A stretch of 38,886 bases of DNA from NCBI GenBank assembly GCA_018971365.1, contig JAGXAZ010000004.1, forward strand, positions 1-38,886. Direction: 5' to 3'. This document shows positions 9,266 to 18,068 of the stretch, in pieces (position 1 is the first letter of the stretch; each line of letters starts with the position of its first letter). The position numbers and the translations under genes are program-made. This stretch comes from Gammaproteobacteria bacterium. Lineage in GTDB: Bacteria; Pseudomonadota; Gammaproteobacteria; Natronospirales; REEB76. The notes under the pieces are model-generated. The model saw only the letters and a program-made list of their open reading frames with translations. It did not search any database and was not told the origin of the DNA.

Positions 9266-9631
9266 CTACGCGGGCCACCCTGCCGGCACCCGGTTCGCCA
9301 GACGGCTGAGCAGGGCTTTACAAGTCTGGACCGCTCGGCGGCGTGCGGCGAGACGGGCAATGAGTGTTGTCTGCTGCTGCTGCAGCGCCCGGCAATTACC
9401 TTTATCCAACGCCTGAAAGAAATCTTTCAGTTCGCCCAGCAACAGGCCTGATTGCACGGCGGCATGGATCAGCCGGAGCCGTTCGACACAGGCCTGATCG
9501 TATTGTCCGTGCCCGCCGTTCGTCGTTTTGCACGGCGCAACCAGACCGAGCTGCACGTAGATACGGACCTGGTGCACCGAAACGCCGGCGCGCTTGGCCG
9601 CTTCGGAAATCGGATAGGCTGCTTGTGCCAT
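9266..9631 (-). CDS. merD: MerR-superfamily protein, MerD-like
   Basis: YPISEAAKRAGVSVHQVRIYVQLGLVAPCKTTNGGHGQYDQACVERLRLIHAAVQSG; MerD-like C-terminus; downstream of merA. Confidence 0.7.
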   Translation of the reverse strand: MAQAAYPISEAAKRAGVSVHQVRIYVQLGLVAPCKTTNGGHGQYDQACVERLRLIHAAVQSGLLLGELKDFFQALDKGNCRALQQQQTTLIARLAARRRAVQTCKALLSRLANRVPAGWPA

Positions 9632-9652
9632 GGCTTTGAACCGCAGCCGGGA

Positions 9653-11005
9653 TCAAAACATCGAGCCGAGGTCGGAACCTACCGTAGGATAGGCACTGAC
9701 CATTTTTTTAAGGTCGGTCGTCTTCAGACCAAGCCGTATGGCGAGTCCGAAGAAGTTGATGAGTTCTGCGTACTCTGGACCGATCAGATGGGCTCCAAGG
9801 ATTTCGCCCGTCTGCGCGTCGGTAACGATTTTCGTCGCCGCGCAGGTCTCGCCGACTCGCATATTGGAATACCAGCCGCTGGTGTCGGTAAACGCAACAT
9901 GGATTTCGCGGCCCTGATGTTTCGCTTCCGCTTCCAGCATACCGACACGCGCCAGCTCGGGGATGGTGAAAACCACCGTCGGGACGCCCCGATAATCCGG
10001 CGTGGTGTGATTCCCCTTGAGCATATTGGAAGCCGCCACTTTGCCTTCGAACACGGCTACCGGGGTGAGCGGCGCTCCCGGCGTGTCGGCAGCATCACCC
10101 GCAGCATAGATGGCAGGATTCGAGACGCTTTGAAGATAGTCGTTCACCATTACGCCCTTGTCACCAGCTTTTACGCCCACGGCCGCAAGGTTCAAATTCT
10201 CAATAGCGGGCATGCGCCCCGCGCCGTGCACGACGAGATCGACCATCCAGTGCTGGTCGTTCCCGTCTTTCTCGGCTGAAACGGTAAAGCCGTCACCGGT
10301 CTTTTCAATGGATTTGAGTTGCGTGTTGAGATTGATCTTGATGCCGACGGCACGGCTGCGTTCTATGAGCTTATCGACAAGATCAGGGTCAAAGGCCTTG
10401 AGCGGCTTGCTTCCATGATCGAGGATGATGACCTCGCTGCCGGCACGTGCAGCGATATGAGCGAACTCAAAGGAAATGAAGCCGCCGCCGACGAACAGGA
10501 TGCGTTTCGGCAGCGCTTCAAGTTCCATGAATCGAGTACTGTCGACCAGATACTCTGTGCCGGGAACATTGAGCGGGCGCGGTTTGGCACCGGATGCGAT
10601 CAGAATGTATCTGCCTTCCAGGCGGGCTCCATTGACTTCGATGGCATGGCGATCCACGAAGCGTGCCGGGCCGTGAAGGGTGGCAATGTCATGGTGTTTC
10701 AGACCGTCCTCTATCCTGCGCGGCATTTTCTCGGTGAAGGATCGTTTGAAAGCCACCAGATCAGCCCAGTCGATCCTGAGTCCAGCATCTTCGATGCCCT
10801 TGCCGCGCATCAGGCGGGCGGCGTCAATGATCTCCGCTCCCCGGCGCAGCATCTTCTTCGGGTCGCAGCCCCTGAGCGCGCAGGTGCCTCCATAAGGCAG
10901 TTCGTCCACTACCGCAACGGACCAGCCGGCCGCGGCGCATTTGTTGGCCGCACTGACGGCGGCCATGCCCACGCCCAGAACGATGAGATCGAATGATTGA
11001 CGCAT
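9653..11005 (-). CDS. NAD(P)/FAD-dependent pyridine nucleotide-disulfide oxidoreductase (MerA/glutathione-reductase-like)
   Basis: 450 aa; FAD site, redox motif GGTCALRGCDPKK, VVFTIPELARVG, C-terminal dimerisation domain. Confidence 0.85.
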   Translation of the reverse strand: MRQSFDLIVLGVGMAAVSAANKCAAAGWSVAVVDELPYGGTCALRGCDPKKMLRRGAEIIDAARLMRGKGIEDAGLRIDWADLVAFKRSFTEKMPRRIEDGLKHHDIATLHGPARFVDRHAIEVNGARLEGRYILIASGAKPRPLNVPGTEYLVDSTRFMELEALPKRILFVGGGFISFEFAHIAARAGSEVIILDHGSKPLKAFDPDLVDKLIERSRAVGIKINLNTQLKSIEKTGDGFTVSAEKDGNDQHWMVDLVVHGAGRMPAIENLNLAAVGVKAGDKGVMVNDYLQSVSNPAIYAAGDAADTPGAPLTPVAVFEGKVAASNMLKGNHTTPDYRGVPTVVFTIPELARVGMLEAEAKHQGREIHVAFTDTSGWYSNMRVGETCAATKIVTDAQTGEILGAHLIGPEYAELINFFGLAIRLGLKTTDLKKMVSAYPTVGSDLGSMF

Positions 11006-11106
11006 ATCGAATCCTTAGATATGAGTTGGGCTGATGGCTGACCGCTGACGACTCCCCAGCGGGTAGTCGGGTCCGGTACCAGCGTTTATCGGGATCTGCT
11101 CCTCCC

Positions 11107-12750
11107 TCACCCCGCACAACAGGAGAGTTTGGTCACATCCATGCTGAAGGTCTGGGCACAGAGCTTGAGCCCCTCGGCCATGACCAGATAAGGGAACATC
11201 GTATCGGCGAGCTGCTGCACCGTCATATGCTGGCGGATGGCGAGTGCGGCGATCTCGATGATCTCACCGGCTTCGGGAGCAAGAATCTGCGCCCCGAGCA
11301 GCCGGCCGCCGGTGGTCTCCGCCACCAGCTTGATGAAGCCCTGGGTCTCGAAATTGGCCAGCGCCCGCGGCACGTTGTCCAAGGTCAGCGTGCGGCTGTC
11401 CACGGCGAGACCCTGTTCCCCGGCCGCCGCTTCGGTAAGACCTACCGTCGCGACTTGCGGATCGGTAAACACCACCGCCGGCATGGTGGACAGATCCAGC
11501 GTAGCGTCACCACCCAACATGTTGATGGCCGCGCGCGTACCCCCAGCCGCCGCCACGTACACAAACTGCGGATGGCGGGTGCAGTCGCCCGCAGCGTACA
11601 CCTGTTCAATCGAAGTGCGCAGATGATCATCCACGATAATTGCGCCGTTGCGCTCGATTTTCACGCCGATGGCATCGAGTCCGAGGCCGGCGGTATTGGG
11701 ACGGCGGCCCGTCGCCACCAGCAAGCGGTCGCCGGTGATGAGCTCGCTGCCGATATCCACTCCAAACTGGCTGCCGGAATGATGGACGGATTTGGTCGTG
11801 ATTCCGGTAAGAATGCGCAAGCCTTCTCCCTCAAGAAACGTCGCAAGCTCCGCGCCGAGGGCCTCGTCTTCACGCGGCAGCAGCCGGGGTAGAAGTTCGA
11901 TCACGCTGACCTTGGAGCCCAAGCGCAGGAATGCTTGCGCCAGCTCTAGCCCGACCGCCGAACCGCCGAGTACGATGAGGTGTTCGGGGAGGTCTTCTGC
12001 CACCAGCGCTTCGGTCGAGGTCCAGTAGGGGGTGTCCCGCAGACCGGGAATGGATGGCACAGCCGGTGAAGCCCCCGTGGCAATCAGGACGCGATCCGCC
12101 TGCACGTGCGTTTCGGAACCGTCGGGGCGTTTTACCGAAAGAGCAGTCGGTGCAGTGAAACGCGCCTGGCCCTGAAGCAGGTTGATGTTGGGGTTGTCGT
12201 CGAGGTTGTGCTGATACTTGGCCTGCCGCAATTCGTCCACGCGCGCCTGTTGCTGCGCCACAAGACGCCGGCGCTCCAGGACCGCGGTCGCCTTGCCAAG
12301 GCCATTAAAAGGATGATGCTCCATCTGGTGTGCCACGTGTGCGGCCCGGATCATGATCTTGGAAGGCACGCAGCCAATGTTGACGCAGGTGCCGCCCAGC
12401 GTACCCTGCTCGATCATCGTCACCTGTGCACCCTCGCTGGCGGCGCGTAAAGCGCAAGCAAAAGCTGCCGAGCCGCTGCCGATGATGACCACTCGCAGGC
12501 CCGACTCCCCGCCGGTGTGCGCGGGTGGAATGGACTCGGGACCGAGCGATTCCGCTCCATAGCCTTTCGCCCGCACCGCGTTGAGCAGGCGCTCGACAGG
12601 AAGGGCCTCGCGAAGCTCGACCTTCGCCTGGGCGTCAGGAAAGGAGACCCGGGCCGTGACCCCGGGAAGTGCATTTAAGGCTTTTTCAATCGTGCGCGCG
12701 CAGTGGTCGCAGGTCATGCCAGTGATGCGCAGAGTCGTGTTCTGTGCCAT
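11107..12750 (-). CDS. merA: Mercuric reductase MerA with N-terminal HMA domain
   Basis: 547 aa; GMTCDHCARTIEKAL, GGTCVNIGCVPSKIMIRAAH, C-terminal vicinal Cys pair LSCCAG. Confidence 0.95.
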   Translation of the reverse strand: MAQNTTLRITGMTCDHCARTIEKALNALPGVTARVSFPDAQAKVELREALPVERLLNAVRAKGYGAESLGPESIPPAHTGGESGLRVVIIGSGSAAFACALRAASEGAQVTMIEQGTLGGTCVNIGCVPSKIMIRAAHVAHQMEHHPFNGLGKATAVLERRRLVAQQQARVDELRQAKYQHNLDDNPNINLLQGQARFTAPTALSVKRPDGSETHVQADRVLIATGASPAVPSIPGLRDTPYWTSTEALVAEDLPEHLIVLGGSAVGLELAQAFLRLGSKVSVIELLPRLLPREDEALGAELATFLEGEGLRILTGITTKSVHHSGSQFGVDIGSELITGDRLLVATGRRPNTAGLGLDAIGVKIERNGAIIVDDHLRTSIEQVYAAGDCTRHPQFVYVAAAGGTRAAINMLGGDATLDLSTMPAVVFTDPQVATVGLTEAAAGEQGLAVDSRTLTLDNVPRALANFETQGFIKLVAETTGGRLLGAQILAPEAGEIIEIAALAIRQHMTVQQLADTMFPYLVMAEGLKLCAQTFSMDVTKLSCCAG

Positions 12751-12807
12751 CCTCGTATCTCCGTGTTCGGCGATTATCCGACCCCATGTGCGGCCGGAAT
12801 GCTTGAC

Positions 12808-12839
12808 AGCGTAGACCCTGTACCTAGGTAAAGAGTCAA
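12808..12839 (-). promoter_or_regulatory. MerR-family-type promoter/operator upstream of merA
   Basis: Minus strand: TTGACT-CTTTACCTAGGTACAGGGTC-TACGCT; 20-bp spacer centred on palindrome TACCTAGGTA. Confidence 0.75.
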
Positions 12840-13129
12840 GCCCTTGGCGGCCGATTTGAGTTACGCTGCGGGAATGCGTTGATCAGATCATGCAGGCCAG
12901 TTGCGACCCGACGGAGTGCGTCTAATTTGGACGCACCTCTTCCATCAGCATGGCCCCGTCGCGGCCCAAGATTCGGATCTTGTCACAGTACAAGTGCTCA
13001 ATACATAACGGGCATTTACCGCAAGCGACGGTTCCTTGTCCGCGAATACCGATAAAGAATCCTTAAGAAAATATTTCCAAGCGTTTCATTTTTATTACTT
13101 GACGATTAACCCCATTAAATGTTTACAAT

Positions 13130-13149
13130 ATTACATGAGATACTGTAAT
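13130..13149. promoter_or_regulatory. Inverted repeat ATTACA-N8-TGTAAT overlapping the arsR-type gene start
   Basis: Perfect 6-bp arms at 13130-13135 and 13144-13149. Confidence 0.55.
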
Positions 13150-13531
13150 GATGAATAATGAGCTAATCACCAAGAGACTGGGAGCCTTGGCGCATCCTGC
13201 ACGCCTCACCATCGTCCGCATGCTGGTGCGGGTTGGCCCTTCTGGCCTGCCGGCGGGTAAATTAGGTGCAGCAATGGATATCGCCCCTAATGCCCTGACC
13301 TTTCATCTCCAAAAGCTAGCAAATGTCAGCCTTGTCAGCTCCCGGCGAGAAGGTCAATACGTAGTCTATACCGCTGATTTCACCAACCTGCTCGGCTTGG
13401 TAGAACACATCGTCGGCGCCTGTTGTGTCGATACGGCTGAAAAATGCGGACCACGTTGTTCACCGAGTACACGGAGTCCGTTGAACACAGCATCCTCCCT
13501 TAAATCCACCTCAAAAAGGAATTCAAAATGA
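13148..13531 (+). CDS. ArsR-family metalloregulator with C-terminal Cys cluster
   Basis: ArsR wHTH (LGALAHPARLTIVRMLV...ALTFHLQKLANVSLVSSRREGQYVVYTAD); ACCVDTAEKCGPRC. Confidence 0.85.
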   Translation: MMNNELITKRLGALAHPARLTIVRMLVRVGPSGLPAGKLGAAMDIAPNALTFHLQKLANVSLVSSRREGQYVVYTADFTNLLGLVEHIVGACCVDTAEKCGPRCSPSTRSPLNTASSLKSTSKRNSK

Positions 13532-13977
13532 TTGAAGCTCAACGTTCCGGTCGTTCCTGGCCGCGCGCCATTGGCATCGGTCTGGGCGTCGCCGTGCTGA
13601 CCGCGGCGGTGATGGTGACACTGCTCAAAATAGGCGTTTCACCTTTTCCCAAACCGCCCTCACTGGCCTTTGCCGAAACCATGCTGGGACGCAACCTGCC
13701 GTTACCCGTTGGCCTGCTGTTCCATGCGGCTTGGGTAACCTTGTGGAGCGTGGTGTACGTGCGTTTCTTTCCGCGACGCAACCTCTGGACGGCGCTGGGT
13801 CTGGCGTTAGTCCTGTGGCTGGTCATCCTGGCGGTGTTCTTTCCGCTGGTGGGCTGGGGATTAGCGGGGCTGCACATCAGTCCCAAGTTGATCCCGGCTT
13901 CGCTGCTGCCGCACTTGTTGTTCGGGTTTTTGCTGTGGGGTCTGGACAAGTATCTTCCTCGCAAACCCGCACAGTAG
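13528..13977 (+). CDS. Multi-TM membrane protein of unknown function
   Basis: 149 aa with about 4 hydrophobic helices; overlaps the arsR-type stop by 4 bp. Confidence 0.65.
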   Translation: MIEAQRSGRSWPRAIGIGLGVAVLTAAVMVTLLKIGVSPFPKPPSLAFAETMLGRNLPLPVGLLFHAAWVTLWSVVYVRFFPRRNLWTALGLALVLWLVILAVFFPLVGWGLAGLHISPKLIPASLLPHLLFGFLLWGLDKYLPRKPAQ

Positions 13978-13990
13978 GAGTCATCCAACT

Positions 13991-14311
13991 ATGACCACGA
14001 TAGATGCCAATACCCTGCGCACCTGGCAGTTGCAGAGGCGCGAATTTATCCTGGTGGATACTTTACCTGCGGAGAGTTTCGCCAAGGGGCATCTGCCAGA
14101 CGCCATCAACATCGTATCCGATGATATTTTGCAGCAGGCCCCTGACCGCCTCCCCGACAAGCAGGCGCTGATTGTGGTCTATTGCGCGAGCGCCACCTGC
14201 AAGCGGGCCGGTCTGTCGGCGGAACGCCTCGCACGCCTCGGTTACAACCAAGTCCATCATTTTGTCGGTGGCAAAAGGGATTGGGTGGCCGCAGGTTTTC
14301 CATTGGAGTAA
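13991..14311 (+). CDS. Rhodanese-domain protein
   Basis: FILVDTLPAESFAKGHLPDAINI...IVVYCASATCKRAGLSAERLARLGYNQVHHFVGGKRDWVAAG. Confidence 0.85.
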   Translation: MTTIDANTLRTWQLQRREFILVDTLPAESFAKGHLPDAINIVSDDILQQAPDRLPDKQALIVVYCASATCKRAGLSAERLARLGYNQVHHFVGGKRDWVAAGFPLE

Positions 14312-14323
14312 CCGGAGCATCGA

Positions 14324-14671
14324 ATGCCAACGCGGGAAGCCGCCCTGATGTTGCTGGTTTATGTTGGTGCTGCGCTGTTCGAGATCGCTGGTTGTTTTGC
14401 GTTCTGGGCCGTCTTGCGGCTGGAACGAACTGCGTGGTGGATCATACTGGGTGTCGCTGCCTTGCTGCTGTTCGCGGCCTTGTTGACACGCATCGACGTG
14501 AATCTGGCTGGACGCGCCTACGCAGCTTATGGCGGCATTTATATCGTCGCGTCACTGGCATGGTTGTGGCTGGTCGAGAGACAGTCACCAGATCGCTGGG
14601 ACTTGGTCGGTGCCGGGCTCTGTGTAGCCGGCACCCTGGTGATCCTGATGGGGCGCCACGGGGCGATCTAA
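14324..14671 (+). CDS. ynfA: YnfA-family (UPF0060) small membrane protein
   Basis: [17 protein letters not shown]...[50 protein letters not shown]. Confidence 0.88.
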   Translation: MPTREAALMLLVYVGAALFEIAGCFAFWAVLRLERTAWWIILGVAALLLFAALLTRIDVNLAGRAYAAYGGIYIVASLAWLWLVERQSPDRWDLVGAGLCVAGTLVILMGRHGAI

Positions 14672-14724
14672 CGCCGTAATGCCAGCATTGTAGGCAAGTC
14701 TGATTATTAAGTGGAGATCCAATT

Positions 14725-14976
14725 GTGAAGTACAAATGGCTAGCTGCGGGATTGCTTGGGAGCGCATTCGCGGTCTTTTGTTGCGCGCTTCCCGTTCTGA
14801 CTATGGTCAGCGGGGTGGGTTTGTCGCTGCTCAGCATCATCCGCGGCTTTTGGCCTTTGGCATTGATTGTCCTATTGACTGTTCTGGCCGGCGGTATTGC
14901 GTTGAAGGTGTACCAGTCCAAATCAGAGTGCTGTCAACCCGGTTCTGGCGACGCCGCGTCAAGAGATGAGTTGTGA
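14725..14976 (+). CDS. MerF-like small membrane protein, putative Hg(II)/metal uptake
   Basis: 83 aa, GTG start with upstream GGAG; first-TM Cys pair FAVFCCALPVLTMVSGVGL, second TM, then ECCQ. Confidence 0.6.
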   Translation: MKYKWLAAGLLGSAFAVFCCALPVLTMVSGVGLSLLSIIRGFWPLALIVLLTVLAGGIALKVYQSKSECCQPGSGDAASRDEL

Positions 14977-15059
14977 TTGAATTGACGTCAGGCAGTCAGA
15001 AAGTGTCATAGATCGTTAACAGAGTAACAGGGCAACACAGATTTCTATAGGATATCCGC

Positions 15060-15509
15060 ATGCCGCAAACACTATCCATCGGAGAGTTGGCGAAAGCCGC
15101 CGGCGTGCAGGTAACCACGGTGAGGTTTTATGAGCGCAAGGGCTTGCTCCTTACCCCAGCCCGCCGTGCGTCAGGTTACCGGGTGTACGGCGACGATGCC
15201 GTCCAGCGGCTTCGGTTTATCCAGGAGGCCAAAGAACTGGGATTTTCTCTGCACGAAATCGCTGAACTGCTGACGCTGCGCGTCGGTACCGGACGCACCT
15301 GCAGGAATGTTCGGCAACACGCGGTGCAAAAAATTGCTGATGTGGATGCCAAGATCCGGCAATTAAAGCGCTTCAAACGGGCCCTGCAGAAATTGGTAGC
15401 GCAGTGCGAGGCGGGCGGTACGCAGGGTGCGTGTCCGATTCTCGACGCGCTGGAGCATCCGAAGACGGCCCCGCTGTCGCTTCGCAAGAGCCCGCGCCCC
15501 CCTGCTTGA
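15060..15509 (+). CDS. merR: MerR-family regulator, Hg(II)-MerR type
   Basis: SIGELAKAAGVQVTTVRFYERKGLL; Cys at RTCRN, AQCEAGG and ACPIL match the spacing of Hg-binding MerR. Confidence 0.82.
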   Translation: MPQTLSIGELAKAAGVQVTTVRFYERKGLLLTPARRASGYRVYGDDAVQRLRFIQEAKELGFSLHEIAELLTLRVGTGRTCRNVRQHAVQKIADVDAKIRQLKRFKRALQKLVAQCEAGGTQGACPILDALEHPKTAPLSLRKSPRPPA

Positions 15510-15549
15510 GCCCATTCATGCCTTGGGGCGTGTGAGTCCTGCGTGGGCC

Positions 15550-15630
15550 TTAATTAACGCTCTTCCACAGCCGTTTGATGAACACCTTGTTCAGCCAACG
15601 TCTGCGGTCCTCCATGCTGATGGCGATCGG
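15550..15630 (-). mobile_element. C-terminal remnant of an IS3-family transposase (DDE integrase core)
   Basis: Minus translation PIAISMEDRRRWLNKVFIKRLWKSVN* resembles the IS3-family SISMDGKGRWLDNVFIERLWRSLKYE region; truncated immediately afterwards. Confidence 0.6.
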
Positions 15631-15654
15631 GTGTGTAGTCCGGTCGCGACAGAT

Positions 15655-16047
15655 TTAGTGGCTATCCAGTCGCTCCAGGATTGGGCAGTTATCCGAGTTC
15701 CCGGAGCACAAGTTCAACAGCAGTGTCAGTTCGGCCTCCATCGTCTTTAAGGTGCGGATCTGCTTTTGCATGTCTGCGCACTTGCGCTGAGCCATGGCGC
15801 GGATGGCCTTGCTGGATTTTAACGGATTCTCGCGCAATTTCAGCAGTTGGCCGATTTCCGCGAGACTAAAACCAATACTCTGGGCGCGCTGCACGAACTT
15901 GAGACGCGCCATGTCCTTTTCTGAGTATGTACGTCGGCCCGAGCGGTTCTTGCCAACTCGCGGCACCAGTCCGATCTTCTCGTAATAGCGGAGTGTGTCG
16001 GGCGATAGGCCAAGCACTTCTGCTGTTTTACCGATCAGTTGTTCCAC
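15655..16047 (-). CDS. MerR-family metal-responsive regulator (ZntR/CadR/PbrR-like)
   Basis: GTG start with AGGAGG; GKTAEVLGLSPDTLRYYEKIGLVPRVGKNRSGRRTYSEKD; Cys at RKCADM, NLCSGNSDNCPIL. Confidence 0.82.
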   Translation of the reverse strand: MEQLIGKTAEVLGLSPDTLRYYEKIGLVPRVGKNRSGRRTYSEKDMARLKFVQRAQSIGFSLAEIGQLLKLRENPLKSSKAIRAMAQRKCADMQKQIRTLKTMEAELTLLLNLCSGNSDNCPILERLDSH

Positions 16048-16049
16048 GA

Positions 16050-16319
16050 TCAACCCTCCTTCTGCATTTGGCTGTTGAGTAAAGCGCGCAGGGCTTTTTT
16101 CTCCCAACGAACGGCGGGCAGAAGCTTTCCGGAGATCGCAAGTGCTGGCGTTGCCTTTACGCCGAGGTCCACCGCGCGTTCCAGGTGTTCAATGACATTA
16201 CGTTCCTGGTAGCTGACGGCATTTGCCGGCAGTTCAGAAATTGTTGCCTGGACATGTGCGCGTGCCGCGTGGCAATGAGGGCAGTAAGGCGAAAAGAATA
16301 ATTCAACATCGAGCGGCAT
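16050..16319 (-). CDS. Thioredoxin/glutaredoxin-fold protein with CPHC motif
   Basis: MPLDVELFFSPYCPHCHAARAHVQ...NVIEHLERAVDLGVKATPALAISGKLL. Confidence 0.8.
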   Translation of the reverse strand: MPLDVELFFSPYCPHCHAARAHVQATISELPANAVSYQERNVIEHLERAVDLGVKATPALAISGKLLPAVRWEKKALRALLNSQMQKEG

Positions 16320-16436
16320 GCTAATGATTCCGTGGTTCCTGCTCAGGAGTGTATACCCGGATTCCATGGCTCACCTGAACCATGAGTTGGCTGTATTTGC
16401 TTGTGTAGAAATGCTCATCCAAAATCTGTGTGTGCA

Positions 16437-17621
16437 TCATCGGGCCACCACTGTGCCGGAGTACATGTTGGCGCCACAATGGAATGTGTAACGTCCAGGG
16501 TGGGGTGCATAAAGGACCACAGACCGCGTCTGCCCCACGGGCACGGTGATTTCAGTCGCGTGGCCGTCGGTACCGAGGCCCTCGAAAATGGTGCGTAACA
16601 GGCATCCCCCGATATGATCAGTCACCGCCACCTCGACTGCTTGCCCGGCAGGTATGTCGAAGACCCGCGGTTGGTAGGGATACCCGGTTGTAGCGGCACC
16701 TTCGGTCAAATGATACTGGGGTCTCGGCACAGCGGTTGACACTGCCGCTGCCGAAACCGGCTTGAGATAAGCGCCGTAGTTCTGACCAAAGTAATAGAAC
16801 AGAAACACACCGGTACCGATGAATAACACCGCCGTGATGCGCATAAGCCATGGACCCATGCGCCGCAGGGCGGAGAATACCCGACGACCGAGTACCATCA
16901 TCACGACCACCAGAAACGCAATGGCAAAACCGTAGGCGAAAACTGAAAGTGCGGCGAGCGCATAATTACCGGCCACCAGCGGCAACAGCAGAATGCCGAG
17001 GAAGATCGGCAGCGAGCAGGTGTGCGAGGCGGCGCCGTAGGCAAACCCGAAAGAAAAGAGCGTGCGCTTTCTGGTCACCCCGACCGGAGCGGCGCCGGTT
17101 TCGCGTCGGGCGTAGAGCCGATTGGCCGGATTCCAGCGCTCCAGGAACGACAGCAAGCCAGTGCGCCCCAGCAACATCAATACGCCGAGCAGGAGGAAAA
17201 CGGCGCCGACCACCGGGATGAAATAGACCAAATAGTTGTACGCGACGTTTCCGACCAGGCCGATGATCGCCCCGGCGATGGCATAGAACACCACGATGCC
17301 GAGCGCGACCAGCACAGCCGCGAAAACCAGAGGCCGCGAGAAGTTGTGGATGTCCTTGCCGGGCGGCGCGCCGACGGTGAGGTAGGCCAAGAAGGCCGGT
17401 GTGATGGCGATGCTGCACGGCGAAAAGAATGACGCCGCCCCGCCAATCAGCGCCAAACCGAGCAGGAGTGCGGGCGGCAATGTGCGGCCCTGCTGAAGCA
17501 GGACGCCCGCGTGCAGATAAAGAAAATAGCCCGCGACGCCCATCAACAGGAGGACCGCGGCCGCACTCGCGGCCCGAATCCAGTCGTGGCTTCGCGTGCT
17601 CGATGTCGTGGCTGGTGGCAT
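16437..17621 (-). CDS. CcdA/DsbD-type membrane protein fused to a C-terminal cupredoxin-like domain
   Basis: GGAASFFSPCSIAITPAFLAYLT and AYGAASHTCSLPIFLGILLLP match the two CcdA Cys motifs; C-terminus GGCLLRTIFEGLG...GRYTFHCGANMYSGTVV. Confidence 0.8.
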   Translation of the reverse strand: MPPATTSSTRSHDWIRAASAAAVLLLMGVAGYFLYLHAGVLLQQGRTLPPALLLGLALIGGAASFFSPCSIAITPAFLAYLTVGAPPGKDIHNFSRPLVFAAVLVALGIVVFYAIAGAIIGLVGNVAYNYLVYFIPVVGAVFLLLGVLMLLGRTGLLSFLERWNPANRLYARRETGAAPVGVTRKRTLFSFGFAYGAASHTCSLPIFLGILLLPLVAGNYALAALSVFAYGFAIAFLVVVMMVLGRRVFSALRRMGPWLMRITAVLFIGTGVFLFYYFGQNYGAYLKPVSAAAVSTAVPRPQYHLTEGAATTGYPYQPRVFDIPAGQAVEVAVTDHIGGCLLRTIFEGLGTDGHATEITVPVGQTRSVVLYAPHPGRYTFHCGANMYSGTVVAR

Positions 17622-17896
17622 CACGAGCTCCTTTCGTCCGAGGTTTGCCGGGTTTTTGGATGCGCCATCGGTGCCTTGGTCTCGGTCGTGTAGCCAAGCA
17701 GGTCCAGTCGGTTGACGATGACCGATTCCTCAAGTTTGGCAGGATCGAACAGTACCTCGATGCGTTGTGAGGAGGCATCGGCGCGGACTTGCTGAATACC
17801 CTCGAAGGCTTTCAGGACGCGGACCACGCGTTGCTCGCAGCTCTCGCAATGCAGTTTCTGATCTCCAATCACTTTTAATGCAACGGACTTGAACAT
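17621..17896 (-). CDS. Small HMA-type metal-binding protein
   Basis: MFKSVALKVIGDQKLHCESCEQRVVRVLKAFEGIQQVRADASSQRIEVLFDPAKL; TGATG overlap with the downstream gene. Confidence 0.82.
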   Translation of the reverse strand: MFKSVALKVIGDQKLHCESCEQRVVRVLKAFEGIQQVRADASSQRIEVLFDPAKLEESVIVNRLDLLGYTTETKAPMAHPKTRQTSDERSS

Positions 17897-18068
17897 GGCT
17901 GTCTTCTCGTCTGACAGTGGTGGCAAATGGGCGGTGCCCGGCAGGATCAGGTCCTGGTTGTAATAGCGTCGCGTCGCTCGTGACGGCCGGTACGGTCCCG
18001 GCGTCCCGGCCACTCGCTCCAGCGACGACTATTGCTTTCGCTGCGGCACGCCCTGCGTTCGGAAACCA

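Noticed and set aside
12808-12839. Possibility that this promoter serves the divergent arsR operon
   Set aside because: The -35/-10 order reads toward merA on the minus strand; the arsR gene has its own upstream AT-rich region.
12916-12936. Hairpin GTGCGTC-N7-GACGCAC
   Set aside because: Perfect 7-bp stem but no T-tract; could be a terminator or chance, so not called.
16966-17778. 270-aa minus-strand ORF
   Set aside because: Alternate frame of the CcdA-cupredoxin gene; Arg-rich translation.
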